Assembly: GCF_900109325.1 (NCBI RefSeq)
Contig: NZ_FNZU01000004.1
Span: forward strand, 154,979-218,978
Source of the DNA: Alkalibacterium pelagium
GTDB lineage: Bacteria; Bacillota; Bacilli; Lactobacillales; Carnobacteriaceae_A
Direction of reading: 5' to 3'
Length of the DNA stretch: 64,000 bases
Notes under the pieces: generated by a model
Told to the model about the DNA's origin: nothing
What the model saw: the letters and a program-made list of their open reading frames with translations, nothing else
Database searches by the model: none
Made by a program: the position numbers and the translations under genes
Shown here: positions 34,967 to 43,371 of the stretch, one piece after another
Numbering within the stretch: position 1 is the stretch's first letter
Layout: every line of letters starts with the position of its first letter

Positions 34967-35980
34967 GTGTTGGCTGGTTACATCGAAGATTTTCATTTGA
35001 GCATTATCATACTTATATTTATTTTGTCCTTAGTGATTCTATCCAAGTCTGCGGATAAGCTGATTGATAAGGCAGTGGAGCTTTCTCTGCAGCTTGGCTT
35101 GTCGAAAGTGGTGGTCGGAGCGACGGTCCTGTCCATAGGCACGACTCTTCCGGAAGTTGCATCCTCACTTGCTGCGGCGATTGGAGGAAATGGTGAATTC
35201 GGGCTAGGAAATGCCATCGGATCAATGATCACCAACGCCTCCCTGGTTCTGGGGGTTGGTGCCCTTGGAGGGATTATCCCTGTAAAGAAAGGCATGCAGC
35301 AGACCTTCCTGTTCATGAGTGGGCTGTCCTTTCTGTTTATCGGGACCAGTTTTGTAGCTGGAATGAACGAAGCCGGTGGATTGCTTCCTAGATGGAGCGG
35401 TGGCGCTCTGCTTGTTATTCTGCCGCTGTATCTCTGGTACACCGTGAAGCAGAAACCGGATCATCTGATGGAAGAGCTCCCGGTTGAAGCAGCTAACGAT
35501 TCTGGTGGACCAGCTGAACAAGGCGGCCTGATAAAATCCATTCTTATACTCGCAGCCAGCTCACTGGGTGTGACGGCAGGTGCCACTTTACTTGTCGCTT
35601 CAGCTGAAGTTGGAGCCGCACGCCTGGGAATACCTGATACGGTCATTTCGTCAACACTGGTTGCCTTCGGGACAAGCGTGCCGGAAGTGACCACGACTTT
35701 GGTGGCAGTCAGGTACGGCCATGGGGAATTGGCGATCGGTAATGTTCTGGGCGCCAATATGATGAACCTGCTGCTTGTCATGGGTACGACGATCAGTATC
35801 CTGCCTGGTGGGGTTTCAGTGCCGCAGAGTTATTACCTGCTGCAGTTCCCGATTCTGATCCTTATCTTCATCCTGCTGAGCATACCGATTCTCACCAAGC
35901 GAGTAGAGTCGATCAATAAGGGACAAGGCATCTTGCTTGCACTCATCTACGCCGTGTATCTTTTCTTCAATTTTATATAA
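34967..35980 (+). CDS. CaCA-family sodium/calcium:cation antiporter (YrbG-like)
   Basis: A 337-residue membrane protein with about ten spans in two inverted halves. The alpha-repeats are GTTLPEVASSLAAAIGGNGEFGLGNAIGS (from residue 58) and GTSVPEVTTTLVAVRYGHGELAIGNVLGAN (about residue 230). The acidic residues in (P)E and the GN-GSN segments form the ion sites. It exchanges Ca2+ or Na+ against H+/Na+/K+; the exact ions are not readable. The start is GTG at 34967 (or TTG at 34970), with only a weak AGTAGG upstream. It is monocistronic. Confidence 0.88.
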   Translation: MLAGYIEDFHLSIIILIFILSLVILSKSADKLIDKAVELSLQLGLSKVVVGATVLSIGTTLPEVASSLAAAIGGNGEFGLGNAIGSMITNASLVLGVGALGGIIPVKKGMQQTFLFMSGLSFLFIGTSFVAGMNEAGGLLPRWSGGALLVILPLYLWYTVKQKPDHLMEELPVEAANDSGGPAEQGGLIKSILILAASSLGVTAGATLLVASAEVGAARLGIPDTVISSTLVAFGTSVPEVTTTLVAVRYGHGELAIGNVLGANMMNLLLVMGTTISILPGGVSVPQSYYLLQFPILILIFILLSIPILTKRVESINKGQGILLALIYAVYLFFNFI

Positions 35981-35985
35981 CAAAA

Positions 35986-36028
35986 AAAGCAGCTGCTCCC
36001 TAAAATAATCATAGAGGGCGGCTGCTTT
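35986..36028. terminator. Bidirectional terminator
   Basis: AAAGCAGC-GCTCCCT pairs with AGGG-GGCTGCTTT. It lies between the convergent antiporter and acetyltransferase genes. Confidence 0.78.
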
Positions 36029-36042
36029 GTCATAGTTTAAAA

Positions 36043-36495
36043 TTAAACGTGGACGACAGGTTCTTCTTTTTTCAGTTCCATGTCGTAGTGTCCGATTTCT
36101 TCATCATAATATAAATCTGAAATTGCACGGAAGCCAAAGGATTCATAAAAATCTTTAAGATAGGCTTCAGCCTGAATTTCGATTTCGGCTTTAGGGTATT
36201 TGCATATAATATAATCGAGAGCAATTTTCAGCAGTTCACGTCCGTGTCCTTCGCTTCTAAATTCCTGAGGAACGAGTACGCGTCCGATGCGCATTTTTTT
36301 ATCCTGCTTATAGATTCGGGCATAGGCCTTGATAGTTCCTTTTTGACGTTTGATCAGATGAACAGCGTGCAGGTCGATGTCATCGATTTCCTGATAGGCA
36401 CAACCTTGTTCGACAACAAACACTTTTGTACGTTCTTTAACGATCTGATGATAGTCATGTGCACTTAATTCTTCAAATTGTTTATACTGCCACAT
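36043..36495 (-). CDS. GNAT acetyltransferase, ElaA type
   Basis: A 150-residue single-domain N-acetyltransferase. The opening WQYKQFEELSAHDYHQIVKERTKVFVVEQ is characteristic of ElaA. IGRVLVPQEFRSEGHGRELLKIALDYI (about 70-96) is the acetyl-CoA loop with the R/Q-x-x-G-x-G/A pattern, and FYESFGFRAI is the C-terminal strand. The substrate is unknown. The best ribosome binding site (AGGAGA) is about 14 bases from the ATG, a wide spacing. Confidence 0.85.
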   Translation of the reverse strand: MWQYKQFEELSAHDYHQIVKERTKVFVVEQGCAYQEIDDIDLHAVHLIKRQKGTIKAYARIYKQDKKMRIGRVLVPQEFRSEGHGRELLKIALDYIICKYPKAEIEIQAEAYLKDFYESFGFRAISDLYYDEEIGHYDMELKKEEPVVHV

Positions 36496-36725
36496 TTAGT
36501 TGTGTCAATCTCCTTTTTTAGTCAAATATATCCCACATACGTCCGTAATTGCCGGAACACATATGAGATCCACACACATAGTATACATCTTTAAATAAAA
36601 AGGTCAAATCATTTTTTGAAAATAAATCAATTTTCAAGAATCCCTTGAATTTAAAGGCTATTAGGCGCATAATTTAATATGGATTTAGATGACTTTTAAA
36701 AATTTTAGAAAGAAGGAAGAGACAA

Positions 36726-37082
36726 ATGGAGTTAGTTGTCATCGTACTGAACAAAACGGATCTGCTGGACGAGATATTGACGTTATTTATGCGTTATAAA
36801 ATAAAGGGTGCGACTGTGCTGGACAGTAGCGGCATGGGTCACCTTATTTCAAATCAGTTTCCGATGTTCTCAATGTTTGCAGAACTGGGAGAAGAACGGG
36901 AATCAAACAGCAAAACGATCTTTACAGTAGTTAAAAGCGAAGAAGAACGTAAAGAGGTTCTATCGATTGTGGAGAGTGTCTGTGGAGACTTGTCGGAGCC
37001 TGACACAGCCATATTCTTTAGTGTACCTGTGAACTTTACGAAAGGCATCGAAAACGAAAATAATATAGAAGAAGGGTTTTAA
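36726..37082 (+). CDS. PII-like regulatory protein coupled to a cation antiporter
   Basis: A 118-residue protein with a ferredoxin-like PII/CutA-type fold: an N-terminal ELVVIVLNKTDLLDEILTLFMRYKIKGATVLDSSGMG and a later KTIFTVVKSEEERKEVLSIVESVCGDL. The central loop is short and lacks the Tyr-containing T-loop of GlnB/GlnK, so it is unlikely to be a classical nitrogen sensor. It ends 2 bp before the CPA2 antiporter gene, which implies coupled translation and a role as its regulatory subunit, perhaps through an adenine nucleotide. That role is inference from fold and context. GAAGGAAGAG precedes the ATG. Confidence 0.7.
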   Translation: MELVVIVLNKTDLLDEILTLFMRYKIKGATVLDSSGMGHLISNQFPMFSMFAELGEERESNSKTIFTVVKSEEERKEVLSIVESVCGDLSEPDTAIFFSVPVNFTKGIENENNIEEGF

Positions 37083-37084
37083 AC

Positions 37085-38275
37085 ATGACATATTCGTTAT
37101 ACATTGCAATCCTTATGCTGGTCGGCATGGCTGGAGGGAAACTGGCAAGTAAAGTGGGTCTGCCCACTGTCAGCGGGTATCTCCTGTGTGGTCTGCTGCT
37201 CGGTCCGAGCGTACTGAACCTTATTACAAGTGAGATCTATTACAGTTTAGGTTTCGTAAACGAACTGGCTCTCGGCATGCTGGCCATCTCCGTAGGGACT
37301 GAGCTGCATTATCTCATGTTTAAAAAATTCGGAAAAAATCTGGTAACTATATCTATGGGCAATGCTGTTTTGACAGTTGCGGTCACATCACTGCTGACAT
37401 GGCTGGTCGGATTGCCGATACAGTATGCGCTGATTTTAGGGACTTTGGCACTGACTGTGTCGCCGGCAGGAGTAGTTGAAGTCATTAAAGATACGCGTTC
37501 GGAAGGAGAAATGACTCAGAATGTACTGGGACTGGTCGCTTTCGACAACTTGGTTGCTATCATGGCATTTGGTATGATGGTATCTTTTGTTCAGTCCTTT
37601 GGAGATCAGGGGCCGGGAGGAATTGCTCTCCTGGGGTCTGTCCTGCTGGATATTTTCCTCGGCGCGCTGATCGGGGCACTGAGTGGTCTGTTTGTTTCCT
37701 TCTTTATACGAAAAGAGACGTCAAATGACAAATTACTGGTCATTTTGCTTGCTGTCATTCTTTTCAATACTGGTATTGCCTCCATGTACGGGCTGTCTCC
37801 GGTATTGACCAATATCTTTTCAGGGATTGCCATTACGAACCTGACTTCAAGAAAAGTTCTGATCGCCACTTTACTAAACCGCATTGAAATGCCGGTGTTC
37901 GTCATATTCCTGACCTTAGCTGGTGCGCATATCAATTTATCGATTATAGGTACGGTAGGCGTCGCTGGACTTGCTTATATTGCAGCCCGCTCAATCGGCA
38001 AATATGTGGGTTCATTGATCTTTTCTCAGTTTACAGATGTGAGCAGGAAAATACGGCCCTATATAGGTCTCGGGCTCTTTCCACAAGCTGGTATAGCCAT
38101 TGGACTTGCTACTGTAGCTGAACGAAGCATTCCTAACGTTTCCGGAGCTATTACTGGTGTCGTCCTGGCAGGAGCAGTTTTCTTTGAGATTTTCGGACCA
38201 ATGATCACTGGCTATGCTCTGAAAGCAGTCGGTGAAACGAAAGCTGCGAGAAGCCCTAAATTTAAGAAGCAATAA
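37085..38275 (+). CDS. Cation:proton antiporter, CPA2 (Kef-type) family
   Basis: A 396-residue membrane protein with about 12-13 spans. MVGMAGGKLASKVGLPTVSGYLLCGLLLGPSVL at the start, ISVGTELHYLMFKKFGK, and the central ion site region LVAFDNLVAIMAFGMM near residue 155 are typical of KefB/NapA-like exchangers. There is no C-terminal RCK/TrkA-N domain, so the adjacent PII-like protein may replace it as the regulatory element. It exchanges Na+ or K+ against H+; which one cannot be read. A strong terminator follows, so the two genes form a bicistronic unit. Confidence 0.85.
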   Translation: MTYSLYIAILMLVGMAGGKLASKVGLPTVSGYLLCGLLLGPSVLNLITSEIYYSLGFVNELALGMLAISVGTELHYLMFKKFGKNLVTISMGNAVLTVAVTSLLTWLVGLPIQYALILGTLALTVSPAGVVEVIKDTRSEGEMTQNVLGLVAFDNLVAIMAFGMMVSFVQSFGDQGPGGIALLGSVLLDIFLGALIGALSGLFVSFFIRKETSNDKLLVILLAVILFNTGIASMYGLSPVLTNIFSGIAITNLTSRKVLIATLLNRIEMPVFVIFLTLAGAHINLSIIGTVGVAGLAYIAARSIGKYVGSLIFSQFTDVSRKIRPYIGLGLFPQAGIAIGLATVAERSIPNVSGAITGVVLAGAVFFEIFGPMITGYALKAVGETKAARSPKFKKQ

Positions 38276-38287
38276 AAGCTGTGATAC

Positions 38288-38327
38288 CCACGATTCGGAC
38301 TGACAAAAGTCTGATCGTGGTTTTTTT
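38288..38327 (+). terminator. Terminator of the PII-like/antiporter operon
   Basis: CCACGAT and ATCGTGG, extended by GGACT/AGTC pairing, are followed by seven T residues. Confidence 0.85.
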
Positions 38328-38524
38328 ACCTAGTAATGCCAGTGATGATCAAATAATTTTGAATGTCGATGCTGCACAAGGATGACATTAAGAATGTTAA
38401 GTGACATCCAGAACGTAACCTTTTCCTCGATTTTTTATATCAGTCTGATTTTTTTGATTGGAAAAAATCTCTTGCAGCCATTGTATTTATAAGCCATTTG
38501 GTATAAAGTGAAGAGAGGGATTTT

Positions 38525-38546
38525 GTGAAACAAAAAACTGTTTCAC
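38525..38546. promoter_or_regulatory. Everted pair of parS half-sites in the rsmG leader
   Basis: GTGAAACA at 38525-38532 and TGTTTCAC at 38539-38546 are perfect complements separated by AAAAAC. The canonical parS is TGTTTCACGTGAAACA; here the two halves are present but in exchanged order. The 16-mer from 38539 also matches parS at 12 of 16 positions. The site lies 28-49 bp before rsmG, upstream of parA and parB. It may be a ParB-responsive operator, a decayed parS, or an unrelated hairpin. Confidence 0.45.
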
Positions 38547-38573
38547 GAGTGACTATAGAAAGGATTTTAGAGA

Positions 38574-39293
38574 ATGACTCCAGAAGAATTTCAGTCTGAA
38601 TTAACCAAGCGAGACATTCCCGTCACAGAAGAAAAGATGCGTCAGTTTGAGCGTTATCTGGAACTGCTTCAGGAATGGAATGAAAAAATCAATTTAACTG
38701 CAATAACTAAAAAAGAAGAAGTATACTTGAAACATTTTTACGATTCATTAACTGCAGGACTTTATGTAGATTTTAGCAAAGGGGTCCACAGTCTATGCGA
38801 CGTAGGCTCAGGTGCTGGGTTTCCTAGTATCCCCCTGAAAATCATCTACCCGAATCTGCAGATCACCATTGTCGATTCATTAAAGAAACGAATCGGCTTT
38901 CTGGAAACTGTCGTCAATGAGCTGGGGCTGGAAGATGTTTATTTGTTTCATGACCGGGCAGAAACATTCGGTCAGAATAAACAGTTCAGAGCCTCTTTTG
39001 ATTTTGTGACGGCCCGCGCAGTAGCGCGTATGAGTGTCCTGTCAGAATTGTGTCTGCCGCTTGCTAAAAAAGGCGGAACCTTTATTGCCATGAAGGCCGC
39101 TCATGCACCGGAAGAACTGGATGAAGGACGCAAAGCGATCGGTCTGCTGGGCGGAAAAGTGAGAGACGATATCTCCTTTGAACTGCCTGAAGAGGCTGGG
39201 GAACGTCATATCATCCTTATAGACAAGACAAAAGAAACACCGAATAAATATCCTAGAAAACCCGGCACTCCAAATAAGAGTCCGCTGGTTTAA
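38574..39293 (+). CDS. rsmG: 16S rRNA (guanine527-N7)-methyltransferase
   Basis: A 239-residue SAM-dependent methyltransferase that modifies G527 of 16S rRNA near the streptomycin site. [28 protein letters not shown] in the N-terminal third and the SAM loop [17 protein letters not shown] near residue 77 are diagnostic. [22 protein letters not shown] near residue 140 completes the family pattern. The C-terminus carries an extra Lys/Pro/Asn-rich tail ([16 protein letters not shown]). AAAGGA lies nine bases before the ATG. It is 27 bp upstream of parA, an order common near the chromosomal origin. Confidence 0.95.
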   Translation: MTPEEFQSELTKRDIPVTEEKMRQFERYLELLQEWNEKINLTAITKKEEVYLKHFYDSLTAGLYVDFSKGVHSLCDVGSGAGFPSIPLKIIYPNLQITIVDSLKKRIGFLETVVNELGLEDVYLFHDRAETFGQNKQFRASFDFVTARAVARMSVLSELCLPLAKKGGTFIAMKAAHAPEELDEGRKAIGLLGGKVRDDISFELPEEAGERHIILIDKTKETPNKYPRKPGTPNKSPLV

Positions 39294-39320
39294 TGATAAC
39301 AGAAAGTATGGAGGAGTAGT

Positions 39321-40082
39321 ATGGCACAGATTATAGCTGTCGCAAACCAAAAAGGCGGAGTGGGCAAGACAACGACAACTGTCAACCTGGGCGCCTCACT
39401 TGCCTATGCCGGTAAGAAAGTGCTTCTGATCGACATGGACGCACAGGGCAACGCAACCAGTGGTTTGGGTGTCCGTAAAGGTGAAGTGGACAAAGATATT
39501 TATGACGTTCTGATCAACGAAGAACCACTTGAAGATGTCATTTTGTCATCAAGTCGCGATAACCTGAGCATGGTCCCGGCAACGATTCAGCTGGCCGGAG
39601 CAGAAGTGGAACTGACGAGTCTGATGGCGAGAGAAACCCGTCTGAAGCGTGCAGTAGAAACGGTTGAAGATCAGTATGACTATATTCTGATCGACTGCCC
39701 GCCTTCTCTGGGACATCTTACGATCAATGCATTTACAGCAAGTGATTCTGTCCTGATTCCTGTCCAGTGTGAGTATTATGCTCTGGAAGGATTAAGTCAG
39801 CTTCTCAACACTGTCCGTCTGGTCCAGAAGCACTTCAACAAAGATCTGAAAGTTGAAGGCGTATTGCTCACGATGCTGGATGCCCGAACTAATCTGGGCT
39901 TTGAAGTCGTCAATGAAGTGAAGAAGTATTTCCGTGAAAAAGTTTATCAGACTATTATTCCAAGAAACATCCGTTTGTCCGAAGCACCAAGTTACGGCCT
40001 GTCTATTATCGATTACGACCTGAAGTCTAAAGGGGCAGAAGTCTACCAGGAACTAGCAAAGGAAGTGTTGGGTAATGGCTAA
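39321..40082 (+). CDS. parA: Chromosome partitioning ATPase ParA (Soj)
   Basis: A 253-residue deviant Walker-A ATPase with KGGVGKTTTTVNLGASLA at residues 11-28, IDMDAQGNATSGLG and LIDCPPSLG. It lacks an N-terminal HTH, so it is the chromosomal Soj type. With ParB it drives origin segregation and, in Bacillus, tunes DnaA. GGAGGAGTAGT precedes the ATG. Its 3' end overlaps parB by 8 bp. Confidence 0.95.
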   Translation: MAQIIAVANQKGGVGKTTTTVNLGASLAYAGKKVLLIDMDAQGNATSGLGVRKGEVDKDIYDVLINEEPLEDVILSSSRDNLSMVPATIQLAGAEVELTSLMARETRLKRAVETVEDQYDYILIDCPPSLGHLTINAFTASDSVLIPVQCEYYALEGLSQLLNTVRLVQKHFNKDLKVEGVLLTMLDARTNLGFEVVNEVKKYFREKVYQTIIPRNIRLSEAPSYGLSIIDYDLKSKGAEVYQELAKEVLGNG

Positions 40083-40956
40083 TAAGAAAAAAGGCTTAGG
40101 CCGAGGTATCGATGCCCTGTTCGACGTGCCCGACTTTGAAGAGGAAGTCAGAAACAATGACGAACGTGTGGAACTGATCGATCTGACGGAGATCCGTCCG
40201 AACCCTTATCAGCCTAGACGTCATTTTGACGAGGATGCACTGAATGAACTGGCAGCGTCAATCAAAGTGTCAGGCGTTCTTCAGCCGATCATCCTTCGCA
40301 AGTCATCTGTTAAAGGCTATGAAATCATTGCAGGTGAGCGACGATTCAGAGCATCCAAACTCGCAGGAAAAGACAGCATTCCTGCCATCGTTAGAGAATT
40401 GAATGAAGAAGTCATGATGCAGGTCGCCATTCTTGAAAACCTGCAGCGAGAAGACCTGACCTCTCTGGAAGAAGCAGAAGCCTACAACATGATGATGGAT
40501 AAACTGTCCATGACACAGGAAATGGTCGCTGAACGACTGGGTAAAAGCCGCTCGTATATCGCTAACCACCTGCGTCTGTTGTCTCTCCCTGAAGAAGTGA
40601 AAAAGCTCGTTCAGGAAGGCAAACTGTCAAACGGCCAGGCCCGTACACTGTTAGGGCTTAAAGACAAGTCCAAGATCAAGAAGCTGGCCCGCCGTGCAGT
40701 GAAAGAGAAACTGACAGTAAGACAGCTGGAGCACCTTGTGGCAGAAGCTAATCAGAATCCGAAGACGGACGGCAAGAAGGATAATGCTCCCGTGAAGTCT
40801 GTCTATATCAGAAAGTCTGAAGAACTGCTGACGGACAAGTTCGGCACAAGTGTCATCATTCGCGAAAAAGGTGACAAAGGGAAGATCGAAATTGAATACG
40901 TCTCACCCGATGACTTGAACCGTATTCTTGAAGAACTGAATATCGACTTAAATTAG
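40075..40956 (+). CDS. parB: Chromosome partitioning protein ParB (Spo0J)
   Basis: A 293-residue CTP-dependent clamp that loads at parS. The N-terminal CTPase domain has IRPNPYQPRRHFDEDALNELAASI and the ISGERRFRASKLAG box; here it reads IAGERRFRASKLAG at about 87-100. The central HTH is MTQEMVAERLGKSRSYIANHLRLLSLP (about 143-170), followed by a C-terminal dimerisation region. No exact parS was seen in the window, but an everted half-site dyad lies upstream of rsmG. ParB could regulate its own operon through it. Confidence 0.95.
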   Translation: MANKKKGLGRGIDALFDVPDFEEEVRNNDERVELIDLTEIRPNPYQPRRHFDEDALNELAASIKVSGVLQPIILRKSSVKGYEIIAGERRFRASKLAGKDSIPAIVRELNEEVMMQVAILENLQREDLTSLEEAEAYNMMMDKLSMTQEMVAERLGKSRSYIANHLRLLSLPEEVKKLVQEGKLSNGQARTLLGLKDKSKIKKLARRAVKEKLTVRQLEHLVAEANQNPKTDGKKDNAPVKSVYIRKSEELLTDKFGTSVIIREKGDKGKIEIEYVSPDDLNRILEELNIDLN

Positions 40957-41002
40957 ATCAATAGACTGAGCGTCTGGATTTATTGGGACAGGAGGCAATC
41001 AA

Positions 41003-41188
41003 GTGGATAAAACATATGAGCTGCACGATAAAGTTGAAATGAAGAAGGCTCACCCATGTGGGGTCAATAGATGGGAAATTATTCGTCTGGGAGCGGATAT
41101 CCGTATCAGATGTACAGGCTGCGGCCATTTGGTTCTCATGCCCCGCCGTGAATTCGACCGTAAGATGAAAAAAGTACTGAAAGACTAG
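41003..41188 (+). CDS. DUF951 family protein
   Basis: A 61-residue protein with a conserved zinc-finger-like core: [29 protein letters not shown], giving Cys, Cys and Cys ligands (HPCG and CTGC), then a basic tail. The family is found in Firmicutes almost always between parB and ychF, and its function is unknown. The start is GTG at 41003, with AGGAGGC upstream. Confidence 0.9.
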   Translation: MDKTYELHDKVEMKKAHPCGVNRWEIIRLGADIRIRCTGCGHLVLMPRREFDRKMKKVLKD

Positions 41189-41235
41189 AGTTCAAAGAGA
41201 AAGACCATTATAGAAAGAGAAAGGTGAACACATAC

Positions 41236-42336
41236 ATGCCTTTAACAGCAGGAATTGTAGGATTACCCAACGTAGGAAAGTCTACGTTATTTAACGCAAT
41301 CACTAAAGCAGGAGCAGAAGCTGCGAACTACCCTTTTGCGACCATCGATCCGAACGTCGGAATCGTTGAAGTACCGGACGAGCGTCTTGATCGTCTGGCT
41401 GAACTGGTTAACCCGGCGAAAGTCGTACCGACCACGTTCGAATTCACTGACATTGCCGGTATCGTCAAAGGAGCCAGCAAAGGGGAAGGACTGGGGAATA
41501 AATTCCTGGCCAATATCCGTGAAGTTGATGCAATCTGTCATGTCGTCCGCTGTTTTGAAGATGATAACATTACTCACGTATCTGGACGCGTCAATCCGGC
41601 AGAAGATATCGAAACAATCAATCTGGAACTGGCATTGGCCGACCTGGAAGCCGTCGACAAACGAATCGAACGTGTCAGAAAACAGGCTAAATCCAAAGAC
41701 GCAGATGCTGTCGCACTTCTGGCAGTTCTTGAAAAAATCAAACCCGTTCTTGAAGAAGGAAAACCGGTCCGCGTACTGGACTTTACTAAAGAAGAACTGC
41801 CGATTCTTCGCTCGCTGTTCTTACTGACAAGCAAGCCGGTCCTGTATGTAGCTAACGTAGCTGAAGAAGAAATCGCGGATCCGGAAAGTAACCAGTACCT
41901 GCAGACTGTCCGCGAGATTGCTCAGGAAGAAGGCGCGGAAGTTGTTGCCATTTCAGCGGCGATTGAAGAAGAAATTGCTGAACTCGATGATGAGGAAAAA
42001 GCGATGTTCCTTGATGACCTTGGGGTAACCGAACCTGGACTGAATAAACTGATCCGTTCTTCATATGATTTACTTGGCCTGGCTACATTCTTTACTGCCG
42101 GACCAAAAGAAGTCAGAGCATGGACATTCAAAAAAGGAATGAAGGCTCCTCAGACTGCCGGCGTCATTCATACCGATTTCGAAAGAGGGTTCATTCGTGC
42201 TGAAACGATAGCCTTTGAGGATTACAATGAATTAGGTAGTGAGAAAGCTGCGCGTGAAGCAGGAAAACTGAGAGCAGAAGGAAAAGACTACGTAGTCCAG
42301 GACGGAGACGTTATCTTGTTCCGCTTTAACGTGTAG
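41236..42336 (+). CDS. ychF: Redox-regulated ATPase YchF
   Basis: A 366-residue Obg-family P-loop protein that binds ribosomes and prefers ATP over GTP. G1 is [15 protein letters not shown], and G3 is [20 protein letters not shown]. The G4 position reads YVANVAEEE (NxxE instead of NKxD), which explains ATP use. The C-terminal TGS domain begins near [18 protein letters not shown] chose the ATG at 41236 because the family begins [16 protein letters not shown]. The in-frame GTG at 41224 is part of the ribosome binding site AAAGGTG. Confidence 0.95.
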   Translation: MPLTAGIVGLPNVGKSTLFNAITKAGAEAANYPFATIDPNVGIVEVPDERLDRLAELVNPAKVVPTTFEFTDIAGIVKGASKGEGLGNKFLANIREVDAICHVVRCFEDDNITHVSGRVNPAEDIETINLELALADLEAVDKRIERVRKQAKSKDADAVALLAVLEKIKPVLEEGKPVRVLDFTKEELPILRSLFLLTSKPVLYVANVAEEEIADPESNQYLQTVREIAQEEGAEVVAISAAIEEEIAELDDEEKAMFLDDLGVTEPGLNKLIRSSYDLLGLATFFTAGPKEVRAWTFKKGMKAPQTAGVIHTDFERGFIRAETIAFEDYNELGSEKAAREAGKLRAEGKDYVVQDGDVILFRFNV

Positions 42337-42357
42337 GAAAGAGAGGAAACAGAACAC

Positions 42358-43062
42358 ATGCCGAAGAAAAAAGACACGGTTGAACAGGAACCGGAAGTGA
42401 CTCTTGAAGATAAGAAGAGAGAAAACGACGCCTTGTTCGATCAGTTAACAAATAAAAACAGAGAATACATGATGACACTGAACCGCAAGCTTGACGATGC
42501 GGGTTTTCCTGAAGACAATAAGACACTGGTGTTCAATGAGATGCTGAAGAACATCGTCTCTCAACAGGCGAATCACCTGACAGCTCGCAAACTCTACGGG
42601 ACGGCTACAGACCAGGCCCGATACCTGACTGAAAGTGACCACGCTGATATGACTGGTCCGGTTGAACGCTCAGAATCGTGGAAGATCTATCTCGACGGAG
42701 CCTTGCTGTTAGGCGGTATGTTTGCCGTCATTACAGGGATTTCTTATCTTGTAGGAAATCAGGAAGCGGGACTCGGGCTGATCACAATGATTCTGAACTT
42801 CCTGCTTGGTGGACTGGCTGTTATGGTCATCACTAAGTATGCGCCTCAACCAGGCGTAAAAGGTGGATTCATTAAGTACATCGTGGCGACGACGATAACC
42901 ATGATTACTTGGATCGTCCTGATGGCATTCGGTACGGCCATGCTGCCTCAGGCACTGAATCCGATGATACCGGGATCCATTACACTCGTTATCGGGGTAG
43001 TAGCCTTCGCAGCAAAATGGTACCTGAAGAAAAAGCTGAATATTCAAGGTACACTCATTTAA
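42358..43062 (+). CDS. DUF1129 membrane protein
   Basis: A 234-residue protein. Residues 1-100 are a charged helical cytosolic domain (RENDALFDQLTNKNREYMMTLNRKLDDAGF). Four spans follow (about 103-126, 133-158, 170-194 and 201-222). The family occurs in Lactobacillales downstream of ychF; its function is unknown. AGAGAGGAAACAG precedes the ATG, 21 bp after ychF, so the gene closes the rsmG-parAB-DUF951-ychF run. Confidence 0.85.
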   Translation: MPKKKDTVEQEPEVTLEDKKRENDALFDQLTNKNREYMMTLNRKLDDAGFPEDNKTLVFNEMLKNIVSQQANHLTARKLYGTATDQARYLTESDHADMTGPVERSESWKIYLDGALLLGGMFAVITGISYLVGNQEAGLGLITMILNFLLGGLAVMVITKYAPQPGVKGGFIKYIVATTITMITWIVLMAFGTAMLPQALNPMIPGSITLVIGVVAFAAKWYLKKKLNIQGTLI

Positions 43063-43087
43063 GCTGTATGCTTCTATTTAGCAATCG

Positions 43088-43132
43088 AACCGCCAGACTT
43101 CTCTATATTTTGGAGAAGCTGGCGGTTTTTTG
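43088..43132 (+). terminator. Terminator of the ychF block
   Basis: AACCGCCAG and CTGGCGGTT, extended by TTCTC/GAGAA, are followed by TTTTTTG. The rest of the 309-bp gap up to gdhA holds an AT-rich promoter region with a TATAAT-like box near 43305 but no gene. Confidence 0.85.
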
Positions 43133-43371
43133 TAGTTCGTAAAGGTAAATGTTGGTACCGGTGTAAAGGTCAGTGGCAGAACCATAATTGAGGGTTGTTT
43201 TTTCTTTATGAAAAAAGATTATGGGAGAAACTCATAGTACAGTATTGTGATTATAAGCCGTAAGGATTAATCGGATAAATTTGAGCTGGCATTCGCCATA
43301 TAACTTATAATTATGATACAATGATAAAGCAACGATTAAATTATTCTAATATAATCATTCGGAGGGATTTC

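Noticed and set aside
38539..38554. A genuine parS site
   Set aside because: Only 12 of 16 positions match TGTTTCACGTGAAACA in this register, with the right half poor. I report the everted half-site dyad instead.
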